64,000 nt of DNA from Moniliella sp. 'wahieum' (taxonomy: Eukaryota > Basidiomycota > Moniliellomycetes > Moniliellales > Moniliellaceae): contig RSEE01000041.1 of the NCBI GenBank assembly GCA_003971905.1, positions 124,001-188,000 on the forward strand, written 5' to 3'. Positions 23,888 through 35,800 of the stretch are shown one piece after another. Under the pieces are notes generated by a model. That model saw only the letters and a program-made list of their open reading frames with translations. It had not been told where the DNA came from and did no database searches. A program made the translations under genes and the position numbers. Position 1 is the stretch's first letter. Every line of letters begins with the position of its first letter.

Positions 23888-24323
23888 CATTTTTTCGCTC
23901 AAAGTGAACCCTGTCGTTTTAATTTTACGGGTTGCACGGTAAAACGGCAAGTATAGCCCCAGTTTGCGCCAGCTCCTGCACTATCAGTCCCCCTCCCTTT
24001 TGTTATCTTCCAGCTCTCTCGAGCTTCCGCTAGAGCAATCGCAGTCGTCGGTACCAGGAGGTTGTTCCTGGCAGCTCGGATCTCTTTTTACCGACGGTGC
24101 TTACGGGCCCACAGATCCCTCCGCCAGTTGCCAAAGCACCCGTGTCGGCAACTGAAATGTCTCGTTTTGCGGAAGAGCGGAGGCGGAATTGGCGCTGGAA
24201 GGCACAATGAGATCATTTGGCGCGCGCGGCTGGCGCACCGCATTCGGGGCGAACCGCGTACGGAGCGAAATGTACAAGCCCATGTTCCAGTCCAGGTAGC
24301 CCCCCTTCCCACCACCTTTCCCC

Positions 24324-25355
24324 ATGGCCCGCAGCAAGCCCAGCCGCGCGTCGAAGGCAAGTGCGCCCGAGTCGAGCGCACCCTTCCCAAAGCAAGTAAG
24401 AAGAGCAAAGGCACTTGCTCGTGCACGAGCTGGGGCCTGCCTTCCTCGCTTTCTTGGGCGCGTTCGTCTTCGTTGCCATTCCATGGCTGGAACGCATCAA
24501 GGTATGTACCAGCGGCCCCTTCTCTCCGCTGTCACGCCCATGACCCTGATGCTAATACTGATACTGATGTACGCGAGCAGTCAAACCACTACGTGTTTGA
24601 CCACGAGGCCATTTACGCCATGACCAGCCGTGCCGTCAAGGAGCACGGCAACTCAACTGAGGCCATCTTTGACGCCATCATCACCGAGCTGCGTGCCGAC
24701 CCCAAGATTGGGCCCACGCTCAACAAAAATTCTTGGCGCCAGGAAGAGGAGTGGGTGTTCAACAATGCTGGCGGCGCAATGGGGTCGATGTTCATTATCC
24801 ACGCCAGCGTGACTGAGGTACGTCGATCGTCGATCGCCCATCTTTTGTTCTGCAACTCACATTTTCCTTCCCCCTTTCAGTACTTGATCTTCTTTGGAAC
24901 GCCGATCGGAACCGAGGGCCACACTGGTCGCCACACTGTACGTCCCTTCCCCAAATTTGGCAAGTGAAGCACACTAACTTGTTTCCGTCTCGCGCGCGCC
25001 AGGCTGATGATTACTTCAACATTCTCTGGGGTGAACAACGGGCCTACAAGGCTGGCGCGATCGAACCGGAGGTGTATCCCGCTGGATCTGTACACCACCT
25101 CCAGCGCGGCCAAGTCAACAGTACATGATGCCCGAGAGTGGCTGCTGGGCTTTGGAGTTGGCCCAGGGCTGGATCCCGCCCATGCTGCCATTTGGTTTTG
25201 CAGACGTGATCTCCTCTACGCTGGACTTCCCCTCTTTCTACTACACGGCTGTCATCACGGCCCGCGAGATGATTGGCAACTTGCTCCAGGGTACGTCATG
25301 CGCCTCGTTCTTTATCTGGTGCTTAGAATGCTGACCGATCGTAGGCAAATTCTGA
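24324..25355 (+). CDS. ERG2: C-8 sterol isomerase
   Basis: Erg2 moves the sterol B-ring double bond from C-8 to C-7 (fecosterol to episterol) in ergosterol synthesis at the ER. The ATG at 24324 gives a basic N-terminus and one membrane helix ([20 protein letters not shown]). The family core follows: [70 protein letters not shown] and [20 protein letters not shown], ending GNLLQGKF with TGA 25353-25355. Four introns are well defined: 24502-24580, 24818-24880, 24938-25002 and 25291-25344. The predicted length of about 230 residues is normal. Two single-base frame changes remain, one near 24410 before the helix and one near 25120 (VN to YMMPESGCW). It resembles the vertebrate sigma-1 receptor only by family. 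It is the target of morpholine-type fungicides. Confidence 0.95.
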
Positions 25356-25909
25356 GTCCCCTTGGCGGCAAAGGGAGAGGGCTCACGCTCACCGACCCTT
25401 TACTCAAAAGCTACACTGCACGATCCATCTTTTTGGCAATTGCATTCGACTATGCTCAGCAAACCCATGTTCCCCCGCAATATTCGACTTGCCCAACAAC
25501 AGGATCAATGAAGGAGATACACAGGCCAGTATAGTCAGTCCATTTGCGGAACTTCAACGTACACAACGTATTTGCTAAACCCCCACGCCTCACCTCTCTC
25601 TGATGTTCTTTTCGCACTTGGATCAAAAGCCGACCCTTGCCTTGAATTAATCACCCCTGGGCAGTCAGTTGTGTTGGATGGCGTATGGCGCGAGATGAAT
25701 AAATACAGTCCGCATAGGATCGTTGCATGGGGCGCGCAGCGTGGCCTTTTTGTCCTTTCCTCTACGATCGACTCGGTCTCTCGCTTACTGCTCTGCTCTT
25801 CGATCCACTCGTAACTCGTTCCCGCTCACCATTGCGACGGGCGCCACTCGGACCTAGTCCGATCAAAGGAGTGGTGAAACGATACCCGTTGAAGAGAAGG
25901 GCGACGCGC

Positions 25910-25917
25910 GACGCGTC
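25910..25917. promoter_or_regulatory. MluI cell-cycle box (MCB) candidate, GACGCGTC
   Basis: A perfect palindrome containing ACGCGT lies about 240 bp upstream of the POL3 ATG. In yeasts, MBF (Mbp1-Swi6) binds ACGCGT in promoters of replication genes. Confidence 0.5.
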
Positions 25918-26037
25918 CAACGCGACGCCTCGACCCCCCACTCGACCGGTGACCGGTGTCCCTCGCAGGCAGCCAATCCTGGTGGCTCCATTGAAATGTT
26001 CATGCGTCGCGTCGCGCAGCTAGGGTTGGGGCGCTTG

Positions 26038-26045
26038 GACGCGTC
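26038..26045. promoter_or_regulatory. Second MCB candidate, GACGCGTC
   Basis: This is an identical 8-bp palindrome about 112 bp upstream of the POL3 ATG. Two identical copies in one replication-gene promoter make chance less likely. Confidence 0.5.
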
Positions 26046-26156
26046 TGAGCCGCGGGGGCACCATTCCCTCCATCCGAGTGCTTGCCACCAGATTCGATTC
26101 CACGCCATCCCAGCGCCCCATCCGGCTGCTGTCCTACACCTCCCCTCTCCCTCTCC

Positions 26157-29100
26157 ATGGCGCCCTCGGCTACCTCCATGCATTCTGGCCAGGTCGACGC
26201 GGTGCAGAGCGCCAAGCGCCGTCGTTTGCAGCGCCCAGCGCCTCCCAAAACCCATCATTTGCTGACCACCTCGTCGCGCTCGACACTGGCGGTGCGTTTT
26301 CCTTCCCCGGGTTGCGGTCCAATCGGTGCTTGTGCTGTTCTGACCCATCGCTCGCAGCCCAGACCTGGTCTCGCCCTGAGTTATCCAATTTTGACCCCGA
26401 CACAACTGCCCTAAGTACGTCGCCGACCTCCTATGTGAGCCGAGCTGATCCCTCCTCCCCCCCTGCCTCTCCACAGTCTTCCAACAGATCGACATTGAGG
26501 AGTACACTCAGCCCTCGTCCCCACCCAGCATCCGCATATACGGTGTAACCCAAGAGGGGCACTCGGTTCTCGTCCATGTCCACGGCTTCCTCCCCTACTT
26601 TTACGTCCATGCCCCGCGTGGGTTCCGGCAGGAGACCTGTGCTGCCTTCCGCAACCAACTCAATGTATGTCCCCTTCTTCCCTACATACCCCTTTGCATT
26701 GTGCGCACTGGCTAACTTCGTTCCCAGACTACCCTCGGCTTCGCTGGCGTGGTCTCGGTCGAGCTAACGTCGAAACGGTCATTGATGGGCTACCTCGGTT
26801 CGGAGCAAGTAGCCTTTCTCAAACTCACCATGGCCGACACGCGCTGCTTGCCCAAATTACGGAGCCACTTTGAGCGCGGCGAGGTTGCTTTCCGTGACCT
26901 CTTTTCCGCCGGGGATGAGGTGCTAACGTACGAGAATATTGCCTATCCACTGCGCTTCATGATCGACTGCCACATTGTTGGGATGAATTGGCTCGAGATC
27001 CTGCGGGCCGGTACACACTTCTCCCCGATCAAGAAAAGGCGTCGACTGTGCAGATCGAAGTTAGCTGTACTTTTGATGGTTATCTCGCATGCACCTGAAG
27101 GCGAGTGGTCTAAGATTGCGCCCTTGCGGATTATGAGCTTTGATATCGAGTGTGCCGGGCGCAAGGGAATTTTCCCCCAAGCTGAGTTGGACCCGGTAAT
27201 CCAGATTGCGGCAATGGTCACTCGCCAGGGAGAGCCGACACCGTTTGTCAAGAATATTTTCACGCTCAATGAGACGGCCAACATTGTTGGCTCGGATGTG
27301 CGCAGCTTTGATTCGGAGAAGGTCATGCTGGAGGAGTGGGCACACTTTGTGCAAGAGGTGGACCCTGACATGGTCATTGGCTACAACACGTCTAACTTTG
27401 ATTTCCCTTACCTTGTCGATCGGGCCAAAGCTATCAAGGCGACCCACTTCCCTTACCTTGGTAGGGAAAGGAACACTCGCACCGAGGTCAAAACCACCCA
27501 CTTTTCCTCCAAGGCTTATGGCACGAGGGACAACAAGCTGACTGAGCTCAAGGTCGCCTGCAATTGGATATGCTGCAGGTCATGCAACGGGACTACAAGT
27601 TGCGTTCCTACACCCTCAATTCAGTCTCCTTTGAATTTCTCAGTGAGCAAAAAGAAGATGTGCACCATTCGCTCATTACGGAACTTCAAAATGGAGGACC
27701 AGAAAGCCGTCGGCGCTTGGCCATTTACTGTTTGAAAGATGCGTATCTTCCCCAGAGGCTGATGGACAAGCTCATGTGCTTCATCAACTACATTGAGATG
27801 GCCCGTGTGACCGGTGTGTGCCGTTTAATTACCTTCTTTCTCGCGGGCAGCAGATCAAGGTTATCAGCCAGCTCTACCGCAAGGCGAATGCCTCAGGCTA
27901 CATCGTGCCCAGTCTCAAGTCAGCATCAAGCGATGAGCAGTATGAGGGCGCAACGGTGCTCGAACCCAAGCAGGGCTACTATGACCGCCCTATTGCAACA
28001 CTTGATTTTGCCTCGCTGTATCCTTCTATCATGATGGCACACAATCTGTGTTATACGACTCTCCTAACCAAGTCGACGATTGAGCGGCTGCACCTCCAAG
28101 AGGGGAAGGATTATGTTGTGACACCCAACAAGAACTGTTTTGCTACTTCGAGTCTCCGCAAGGGTCTCCTCCCGACGATTTTAGAGGACCTGCTTTCAGC
28201 CCGTAAGCGGGCCAAGGCCGACCTGAAAAAGGAGACGGACCCGTTCAAGCGGGCTGTGCTGGACGGACGACAACTGGCACTCAAAGTTTCGGCCAACTCC
28301 GTATATGGCTTTACCGGGGCGACGGTGGGCAAGCTACCGTGTCTGGAGATCTCCATGTCGGTTACCGCGTATGGACGACAAATGATTGATGCGACCAAAA
28401 AGGAGGTGGAGCAGCACTACACCATTGCTAATGGCTACGAACACGATGCCGAGGTTATATATGGCGATACCGACTCGGTCATGGTGAAGTTTGGTGTGCC
28501 AGACCTTGAAACGGCGATGCGGCTGGGGGCTGAGGCGGCAGAGCGGGTGAGTCAAACGTTCATCAACCCGATTAAGCTGGAGTTCGAGAAGGTCTACTTC
28601 CCCTACCTTTTAATCAACAAGAAGCGTTATGCGGGGCTCTACTGGACTCGCACTGATAGTACGACAAGATGGACACCAAAGGTATCGAAACGGTCCGCCG
28701 AGACAACTGTCGTTTGGTCCAGATTGTCATTGAAACTTGTCTGCGGAAGATGTTGATTGACCGGGACGTGGCAGCAGCCGAGGCCTATGTTAAACAGGTC
28801 ATTTCCGACCTGCTGCAAAACAAAATTGACCTCTCTCTGTTGATCATCTCCAAAGCATTGGCCAAAGCCGACTATGCTGCCAAGCAGGCCCATGTTGAGC
28901 TGGCTGAGCGGATGCGCAAGCGCGACCCGGGTTCTGCGCCCTCCTTGGGCGACCGTGTACCCTACGTGATCGTTAAGGGTGCAAAAGGTAGTATCCCCAC
29001 TTCACCTCCATTGGCCTCTCCTAACATACCTTCCTCAGGCGCGGCTGCGTACGAAAAATCGGAAGACCCGCTGTACGTCCTAGAGCACAGCATCCCCATC

Positions 29101-29621
29101 GACACACGCTACTACCTCGACAACCAGTTATCCAAGCCCCTGATGCGGATTTTCGAGCCGATCATGGGTAGTCGCTCGGGCTCCCTCTTGAGTGGGCACC
29201 ACACCCGAAACGTGCAACAAGTCACATCGAGTGTCGGAGCACTGATGAAGTTCGCCGTCAAGACGCGCAGTGTCTAGGCTGCCGCACGGCGCTGCCCAAA
29301 TCGGCAGGACAGTTTCCTGTCTGTCAAAACTGTCTTCCGCGGATCGATGAGATTTATGCGGAGCGATTGGATAAGCAAGCTCTGCTGGAAGTGGAGTTCG
29401 CTCGGCTGTGGACTTGCTGTCAACGCTGCCAGGGATCCGTGACCCAAGACGTGATTTGTACCAACAATGACTGCCCGATCTTCTTCAAGCGGTACGCCTC
29501 TCCCTCTCCGTGTTGCGCTCGAGCTTGGAACTAACCCCCCCCCCCCCTTAGGAAACGCGCTCAGAAGGACTGCGAGGAGGCGGCAAGCGTGATGAACCGG
29601 TTCGACCAGCATGCATGGTAA
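26157..29621 (+). CDS. POL3: DNA polymerase delta catalytic subunit
   Basis: This is the B-family polymerase with 3'-5' proofreading that synthesises the lagging strand with PCNA in the nucleus. The ATG at 26157 follows CTCTCC. Seen in order: [12 protein letters not shown]; exonuclease motifs [12 protein letters not shown] (27139), [16 protein letters not shown] and [12 protein letters not shown]; polymerase motif [18 protein letters not shown] (about 28010); motif [21 protein letters not shown]; motif C YGDTDSVM (28460). The C-terminus has CysA ([13 protein letters not shown]) and CysB ([23 protein letters not shown]), then RFDQHAW and TAA 29619-29621. Clear introns: 26415-26476, 26665-26727, 28988-29038 and 29492-29551; another may lie before 26390. 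Frame breaks fall at about 27010-27080, 27553, 27815, 28659 and 29270; each is repaired by one or two bases. All catalytic residues are present. Confidence 0.97.
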
Positions 29622-31599
29622 AGCCAGTAAGGCCCCATCATCGATATCATCCCGACTGGCTTGTGATGGATGCGGTGAGCCCGCATTTTGTCTGCCACCC
29701 CCTGGGTCGCAAGTAAGAAGGGCTATTATCTCTTCCCCAACTACCATTGGCCCGTGCTTTGAAGCTGTACAGTCTGCTCGTGAAGCTATACAATCCTTTT
29801 AGTGTGAATATATAAGGAGCTTGTCCGGTAGTATTCACGAGCGTCGTGACGCGTGACGGGTGACGGGTGGTTGGGTGACGCGGGCTGCGTGCATTGCACG
29901 CGTTACGATAAGCTCCATGCCTTAACGTCAATCACAAGCTTCAATGGGTTAGTGGTACTACATCGTTGCCAGACAGCCCTAGTGCCTGTGAGACGTCGAT
30001 GTGACAGGGGTTCGATTCCTCTTTGAAGCATATTTTTTGCAAGGTTCTTCGAAGTTAAGCCGGTACCCGTTTTGCTCACGACTGGAACACTGGCTCGAGC
30101 TTGACGTGCAATGAGGTATTCTTCCTTTGGAAACGAAAGTTGCCCTGGGCTCTCTCCGGTCATGCTCAGTGCCACCCATCATGAAGCTCACGAGTAATAG
30201 GCTGTTACGAGATCTTGGCGCCGGTTGCAGCCCATGTCAGTCATTATGATGACCGTCTGCGCAGCTCAATGCGAAAACTGATTTACTTTGAGACGGTTGC
30301 CTATGAAAACAGGGTGCACTTGACATGTTTTTTTGTCAATCTTCGTTCCTGCACTTCCGATCGCCAAAGCCCGCCGGCCTAGCGTCAGAGACGAGATATC
30401 CGCGGTTACAGTACAGCCACCCGCGCATTGTTGCTATGGTATCGCCCCTCCAACGTGGAAGAACGGTGGAACGGTGTGACTGCGGTGCCAGCGATGGTTG
30501 CCCCCAGCACCAAGCTGCGGAGAAGCCCCAGCTTACCGTGCCGTATTACGCCCGGTGGTCTCCTCGTTTTTTACATTGTCCCAGCCTTGAGCTCTGTCAA
30601 TGATATGGTTGTAGTATAGAAATGTATTCTCCATAGTTGCATGACAACCAAGTCAATGAAGGGGGGCCGTTTGTCCTGACCATCATGCACATCTTGACTG
30701 TTTTAGGTGTTGAACCAAAGAGATGCTCACTACCATCAGGCGGCCAAAGCCGCCAAAACTGTCTGCCACGATAAGGTGTGAGTATGGGTAGCCGCAGCGA
30801 AGTCATAGCTGAAGAGAACCAGCGAGATGAGGCGGAGAGTGGAGGGAGGGAAAGGGAGAAGGAGAAGGAGATATAGTATAGAACGTGTATCATTTGATAT
30901 ACCAATAAATTCTGAGAAAGCACATTTGTAGAGAAACGAGTTGGGAGAGAGAGGAATGAAGAGAGGCATCAAGTATGTGCAGGGAGGAAAAACAGTGAGA
31001 GGGGGCATCTGGTATTCTATACCCTGGGGTATAGACACCTTTTCGATGTATATATTGACTGGGGACAGCGTCAGAGTTACTAGAGGCCTCTATGGCATAG
31101 CGGTCGAGGGAGCACAGGTGAACTAGGTCTGAAGTAGTGCCCAGCCAATGTCCACAGGCCTCTCGACACAACAGAACTCGGATTCCGGTGGCGGAAATGT
31201 ATCCTACGTCAGAGCGTATTATGTCCCTTCTACCGGGTGTTAACAGGCGCACACGGGACCGTGAGGTCCAGTGCTCTCCCCCGCCATCGTCGGCGTGTGG
31301 TTCAAGAATAGAGGTATACCTGTAAGAGTCGGGCGATACGAGTAAGACCAAGTACCAAGGGAAGCAAAGAATGCACTGGTAGGAGAGGGAGGAGAACAGG
31401 ATCGGGGAAGAGCGGGGTGAGAAGATTTTCCTGATGATTCATAACTAAGAGGACGGTGACATTATCCTCATCCCTCCATGAGGGAGGAAAAAAGCCAGGC
31501 AGGAAAAAGGGGAAGGAGGGGAACGGGGACAAGGCAGAGACAAAAAGGGAGAAACCAGGAGGCCAGAATCAAGTTGGGGGGGAAGAAGGGGGGGCGTTC
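29622..31599. other. ORF-free region with one tRNA
   Basis: Downstream of POL3, only the tRNA-Gly listed separately is recognisable. The rest holds only short unrelated ORFs. A direct repetition of GTGACG/GACGGGTG words lies at 29848-29882. It forms the left part of the long gene-poor block. Confidence 0.5.
29938..30030 (+). tRNA. tRNA-Gly (anticodon GCC) with a 24-nt intron
   Basis: The acceptor GCTTCAA pairs with TTGAAGC, discriminator A. The anticodon stem CATCG/CGATG holds TTGCCA with anticodon GCC, followed by an intron of about 24 nt. The T stem AGGGG/CCTCT carries loop TTCGATT. A T-run (TATTTTTT) follows. Confidence 0.88.
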
Positions 31600-32800
31600 G
31601 GGCGGGGGGGGGGGCGAGCCAGGGAGCGGCGCATGTGGAGCAAGCGGGCTGCGGTGATAGGCTTCTCAGGGTAGGCGGAGTGGAAGCGAACCACCGGGGA
31701 CGTGGGGGACAAGCGGCCGGCCGGTAACCATTCCTGCTCCCCTGTGGGCGGTCTCGGTACTAACGGACGAAGAACTGATGCAATTGGCCCCCGCGCCCTG
31801 CTCGGCGGGCGTCAAGAATGGTTTCCACTTCCAGCGCCACCCGAGCGGGGTCCTCAACCGTAGCGGCCTGTTGCGGCGGGGGAGTAATCAAGCGGCCGGG
31901 CACGGCACCCTCTTGGTAAGCCTGCAGGCGGGAGACGTGGAAATCATCGTAGATATGCATAGAAGGGGGGAGGCGCAACTTGTAGGCCGCCGGTCCCACG
32001 GCTCGCTCCACTGGGAAGTGACCCAAAAAGCGGTGGTCCAGCGCACCAGAGGGGCGCGAGCTACCCAAAAACCCGTCTCGGCGCACAAGCACGGCCGTTC
32101 CAGGCTCATAGGTGGGGCCCTCCGAGCGGTGCCGGTCGGCCAGGCATTTGTAACGGGCCTGGCAGCGCGAAGCGATTCGCCCGCAGTCTCCCGCGGGCAT
32201 CTTGGAGGGAGCGAACGAAATCCTCGGCCCGTGGGAAAAGAGCCGACCGCGTGTATCTCCCCCCGCGGCTCCCTGCTGTTATCCAGATAGAAGGGGGAGA
32301 AGCCGGTGCCAGAGTGCGTGCTGGAATTGTAAGCCAATTGAGCCACCGGGAGAAGATGAGACCAATTGTCCTGGTCGTGATAGAGGTAGCAACGCAGGTA
32401 CTGTTCCAGGATCGGTTGACCCGCTCCGTCTGATCGTCGCGCTGGGGATGATAGGCGGAGCTGAGGCTAGGCCGTACGCCCATCTGTTGGCACACGACTG
32501 CTAGAAACGGCTGGTGAAAGTAGGACCGCGATCGCTGACGATGTCGACCCGCAGCCCGTGATAGCTGACGACGAAGCGAATGAATTGGCCCGCCAACAAC
32601 CTCGGCGTCGTCCGACGTATGAAGAGCGAGGACGAACAGGCAGTGTTGGTGAAGCGGTCGACCACCACGAGGATGGCGTCGTAGTCACCTGAGGGCAGCA
32701 CAGCTGGGTGAATGTGGTCCATGGACAGGTGGGACCATGGGGCGGACGGGACCGGGAGGGGCTGCAAAATGGGTACTAACACTCTCAACCACAGAGAGAG
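31600..32800 (-). mobile_element. Ty3/gypsy (chromovirus-like) retrotransposon fragment, integrase region
   Basis: The minus strand encodes, over shifting frames, the core and C-terminus of a Ty3/gypsy integrase. Seen are the first catalytic Asp (LSMDHI), the second in DIVSDRGPTFTSRF, the Glu region HPQRDDQTERVNRSW, VAQLAYNSSTHSGTGFSPFY, and the C-terminal barrel (LDHRFLGHFPVERAVGPAAY, YDDFHVSRLQAY). A chromodomain-like end follows (ETILDARRAGRGGQLHQFFV). Gag, protease, reverse transcriptase and RNase H are absent upstream of 32800, and I could not find LTRs or a target-site duplication. Numerous frame changes exceed those in host genes, so this is a decayed, truncated copy. Confidence 0.85.
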
Positions 32801-33662
32801 GACTGGCGACCAGCCCTACAGGAGGGAAGGGTATCCAGGGCATCCCACCTCGAGGATCGCGCCCCATGACGACAGTAGACTGTTATCGCACAAGTTCTAC
32901 AAATTTACAGGAGAAAGGATCCGTGTGGTACCCAGGTTAGGAGTACATCGAATCCAGTGTGGAAGGACGGAAAAGTGAGACCCTCTGCCGTGTAGTATAC
33001 GTGGAAAACACGATGTACCCCGGAGGCACAATACGTGCGACGCGGGCAGCAGAATGTCCTTTGCAACAGTGTAAAAGTATATAGATGTGTCCGATGTAGG
33101 AGAGGTCCACCGCCTTCCACGTGTACTTCCTTCCGCTTGGCCATGCCTGCTTCCCTCTCGGTAGGTTTGATTGCAGCCTCTATATAGATCTACTCACTCA
33201 GGTCCTCTCAGCGCTCAGCCCTCTTTGCTGCATGGAGAGGATGCATTGCTTACTATGTATCAATTGGGTACACGGAGTCTCAGCCTGTCTCAGTACCATG
33301 TGTCAGAACTCAGACGATGAGGAGAGGAAAAGATTCTCGTTAGTTGAATGATTACTGAATCGGGGGGGATGTGGTCAATGTGCTTTTCTGATGCATGATG
33401 TTCGTATGAAGAGCAAGCGCGACGAGCTATACGAAAATTGTGAGGGAGGATCGTGAGGGCAGTAGGATTCGGGCTGTTGACTATAGGGGTCACGCGTGGG
33501 TTTAAAAAACAATGAGGAAGGGGAGGAGGGGTTTCCACTCCCAGTGTACTTACATCCAACAACCAGCGGGTGCAAGAGACTGGCATGGCTACATTGTATA
33601 CATGAAAAAGCAGAGCCCGCGCGGGGGTTACTCTAAAACCGGCATGGGGGCACACCGAACGG

Positions 33663-33684
33663 GGTTACCGGTTACCGGTTACCG
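33663..33684. repeat. GGTTACC/ACCGGT palindromic array
   Basis: Three overlapping copies of GGTTACC separated by shared bases form an extended self-complementary tract. The same word recurs at 36718-36739. Confidence 0.75.
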
Positions 33685-35290
33685 CAGTAAGCTTTTCTCA
33701 TCTACATCAACGGAGACACCGATGTAAATGTAAAAGTTGGTAGTTGCGAAGTGCCAAGGACAACCACACAAGCGCACTCTGAGTAACAGAGAGTATTGAG
33801 TACTGAGTGAGCAGTAGCACAAAGCCCAAAACGGAGAGAGGCGCTGCACGCGGAGAGCGCTGCAATATGTGGCTGAGTACTGAGTGTGATAATACACAGG
33901 AATACTGTGGGGTCACCGGATCATGTATGATGCATGATGCGGGAATGACCAAAAAAGTCAAAAGCTATAGTAGCCTTGCAAATCTATCGGATGCATGCAT
34001 GGCATGGGCCGTATGGCACCGATGCTGGGTTTCGCTAGCTATTCAGATATGAGATACCAACAGACCTTAGGGGGGGCCGGAGGCCTCCCCTGTCACGACG
34101 GCCAATTGTTAGCGATGCTGTGGCGATGGGGGGAAAAAGCGGGATATGGTATTTCAACAGAGAGCTATAAGAAAAGTTATACCTATGGGCCATGATAGGC
34201 TCCGGGACCGGAAGCCAGTGGAAGCTCGTGGAATTAAGGTCCGGGATGCACTGCCCCGATATGACTGTGTGTGTATCGGCCCACGTGTCACTAAAGGCCG
34301 ATGGGCTCTATTAGACCACACTGATGGTGGTCAACGCCTGCTTCTCTCATCTCACGATCATCATCGAGACATTGTTTTTCCACCTCTTTTTCCGCATTCT
34401 TCTATCGATCTCTTTTCTTCACTCGGCTCCACCGGGTGGCTATGAATATTGAATATTGAATACTGAGTTACTGAGAGCAGTGTGGCCTGCACACTATACG
34501 CCTACACTCCCATTCGAATTAACGTCGTCTCTCGTCTCCTGCTTGTCACCCCATCAGGTGGAAGAAGAAGCTTGGAAACTGGGAGCTTTTAGTGTGACAA
34601 GTGAGCATGTGAAAAATCTGAGAGAGGCTTTAAGCTTTATGTAGCCACGGTTCAGTCACGGTGAGCGGCTGTGCTCAGCTATCGTAACATTAACACAACA
34701 TTTATAACGTTTATCCTATTACAATCGCAAATGGCATGTGTGGAAGACGGGCGAATGTGTGGTGATCAATGGAAGTCGATGAACAATGCGATCGGGCTGG
34801 GCGCTGAAGCCAACTACGTGTGCTAGGGCGGAGTAATAAGTTTTGCTCCAGCGAATGTGTGAGCAAGACCACAGTGCGAGAGAACAGAGTGTGTTGGGTG
34901 TGTTGAAAACGGAGTGTGTTGGGTGTGTTAAACTGATTGTACGTATATCGTGGCAGCCAAGTCGTGTTTTGGGGGGAGGGGTCAAACAGTTCGATGCTCG
35001 TGCGATCTGTCCCGTTCTTTTGGCCATCAGTACTCAGTCCCCAGGGAGAAAGTGAAGCTACTGAGTACTGAAGCTTGAAGCTTCAAGCAGGAGGCTAGCT
35101 TGGAAACCGAAACAGTAAAGCCTGTACCCGGTAAAACCGTGGAAACACACCACAAGTATACTATAACCGCGGTTCCCGGTTACTAGGTACCCCTACGGCC
35201 TATATACTACTTGACTAGAAGCTTAAAGCTAAGCATAGCCTTCTTAAGACGCCAGTCACAACATCACTGGGCTCCTCAAGCATCACTTGC

Positions 35291-35488
35291 ACCACTAGTC
35301 ACTAGCAGTAGCCACACTAGTCACTAGGCACTATAGTCACTATAGTCACTGTGGTCACTTCAAGCATTTTAATCGTTAGTACTTGGGGAATTATTAATTG
35401 ATCCTATAACTAGTGACACAGGTGACATGTGACAGTTACTAGTCACTAGTAGTCACTAGTCACTCTAGTCACTAGCTAGTCACTGTGG
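35291..35488. repeat. ACTAGT/AGTCACTAGT word array
   Basis: ACTAGT occurs repeatedly in this 200-bp stretch, mostly as (C)ACTAGT units 7 bp apart, mixed with ATAGTCACTATAGTCAC and TGACATGTGACA. Single or double copies of the same word occur at about 2925, 6062, 6537, 9247, 11860, 19803 and 62410. Confidence 0.75.
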
Positions 35489-35552
35489 CTGACTTATATA
35501 CTGGCGTGAAGCGTATAAGCGTAAGTACGTGAGTGCCTGAGAAGCAGATCCG

Positions 35553-35580
35553 GTCACATGTCACATGTCACATGTCGCAT
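35553..35580. repeat. TCACATG tandem array
   Basis: Three to four tandem TCACATG units (ACATGT palindrome core) with a degenerate last unit TCGCATG. Confidence 0.75.
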
Positions 35581-35761
35581 GCTGCATATAAGGTGCATGA
35601 GGCCTGAGGATCTGAGAGATGTCGATGATTGAGGCCATGTCACGTTGCATGTGATAGCGGCGGGGAAGCTACGGCCTGCTACGACAGGGCGCAGCGGCTT
35701 GGGGATATAGAAAAAGCAAGAAAGCGTATATAATTTGCGCACCGTCCATTGTGGTAGTATA

Positions 35762-35800
35762 TATCGATTGCGAATTATCGATTATCGATTATCGCGATTG
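35762..35800. repeat. ATCGATT array
   Basis: Several ATCGATT/ATTATCG units, 7 bp apart, flanked on both sides by GCGATTG-like ends. A related array of AATCGAT units lies at 36940-36970. Confidence 0.7.

Larger units (their letters stand above)
23049..24323. other. Intergenic region with two tRNA genes
   Basis: This lies between KRE6 and ERG2, both on the plus strand. Apart from the tRNA-Ala and tRNA-Gly listed separately, no other gene is seen. The ERG2 promoter is expected between 23900 and 24320. Confidence 0.55.
25356..26156. other. Intergenic region, POL3 promoter
   Basis: This is a GC-rich stretch between ERG2 and POL3. It holds two GACGCGTC palindromes, listed separately, and a duplicated ACCGGTGACCGGTG word near 25945. 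No coding exon is apparent. Confidence 0.5.

Noticed and set aside
26157-29621. Programmed frameshifting or pseudogenisation of POL3
   Set aside because: Breaks differ in sequence and direction, no shared slippery site exists, and the gene is essential with all catalytic residues kept.
30045-30065. GAAGTTAAGC resembling a 5S rRNA internal segment
   Set aside because: The flanks do not match a 5S rRNA and no further conserved block or T-run terminator at the right distance was found.
35281-35490. CRISPR-like spaced repeats
   Set aside because: The units are 6-8 bp palindromes with 1-3 base links and no unique spacers of constant length; the organism is a eukaryote.
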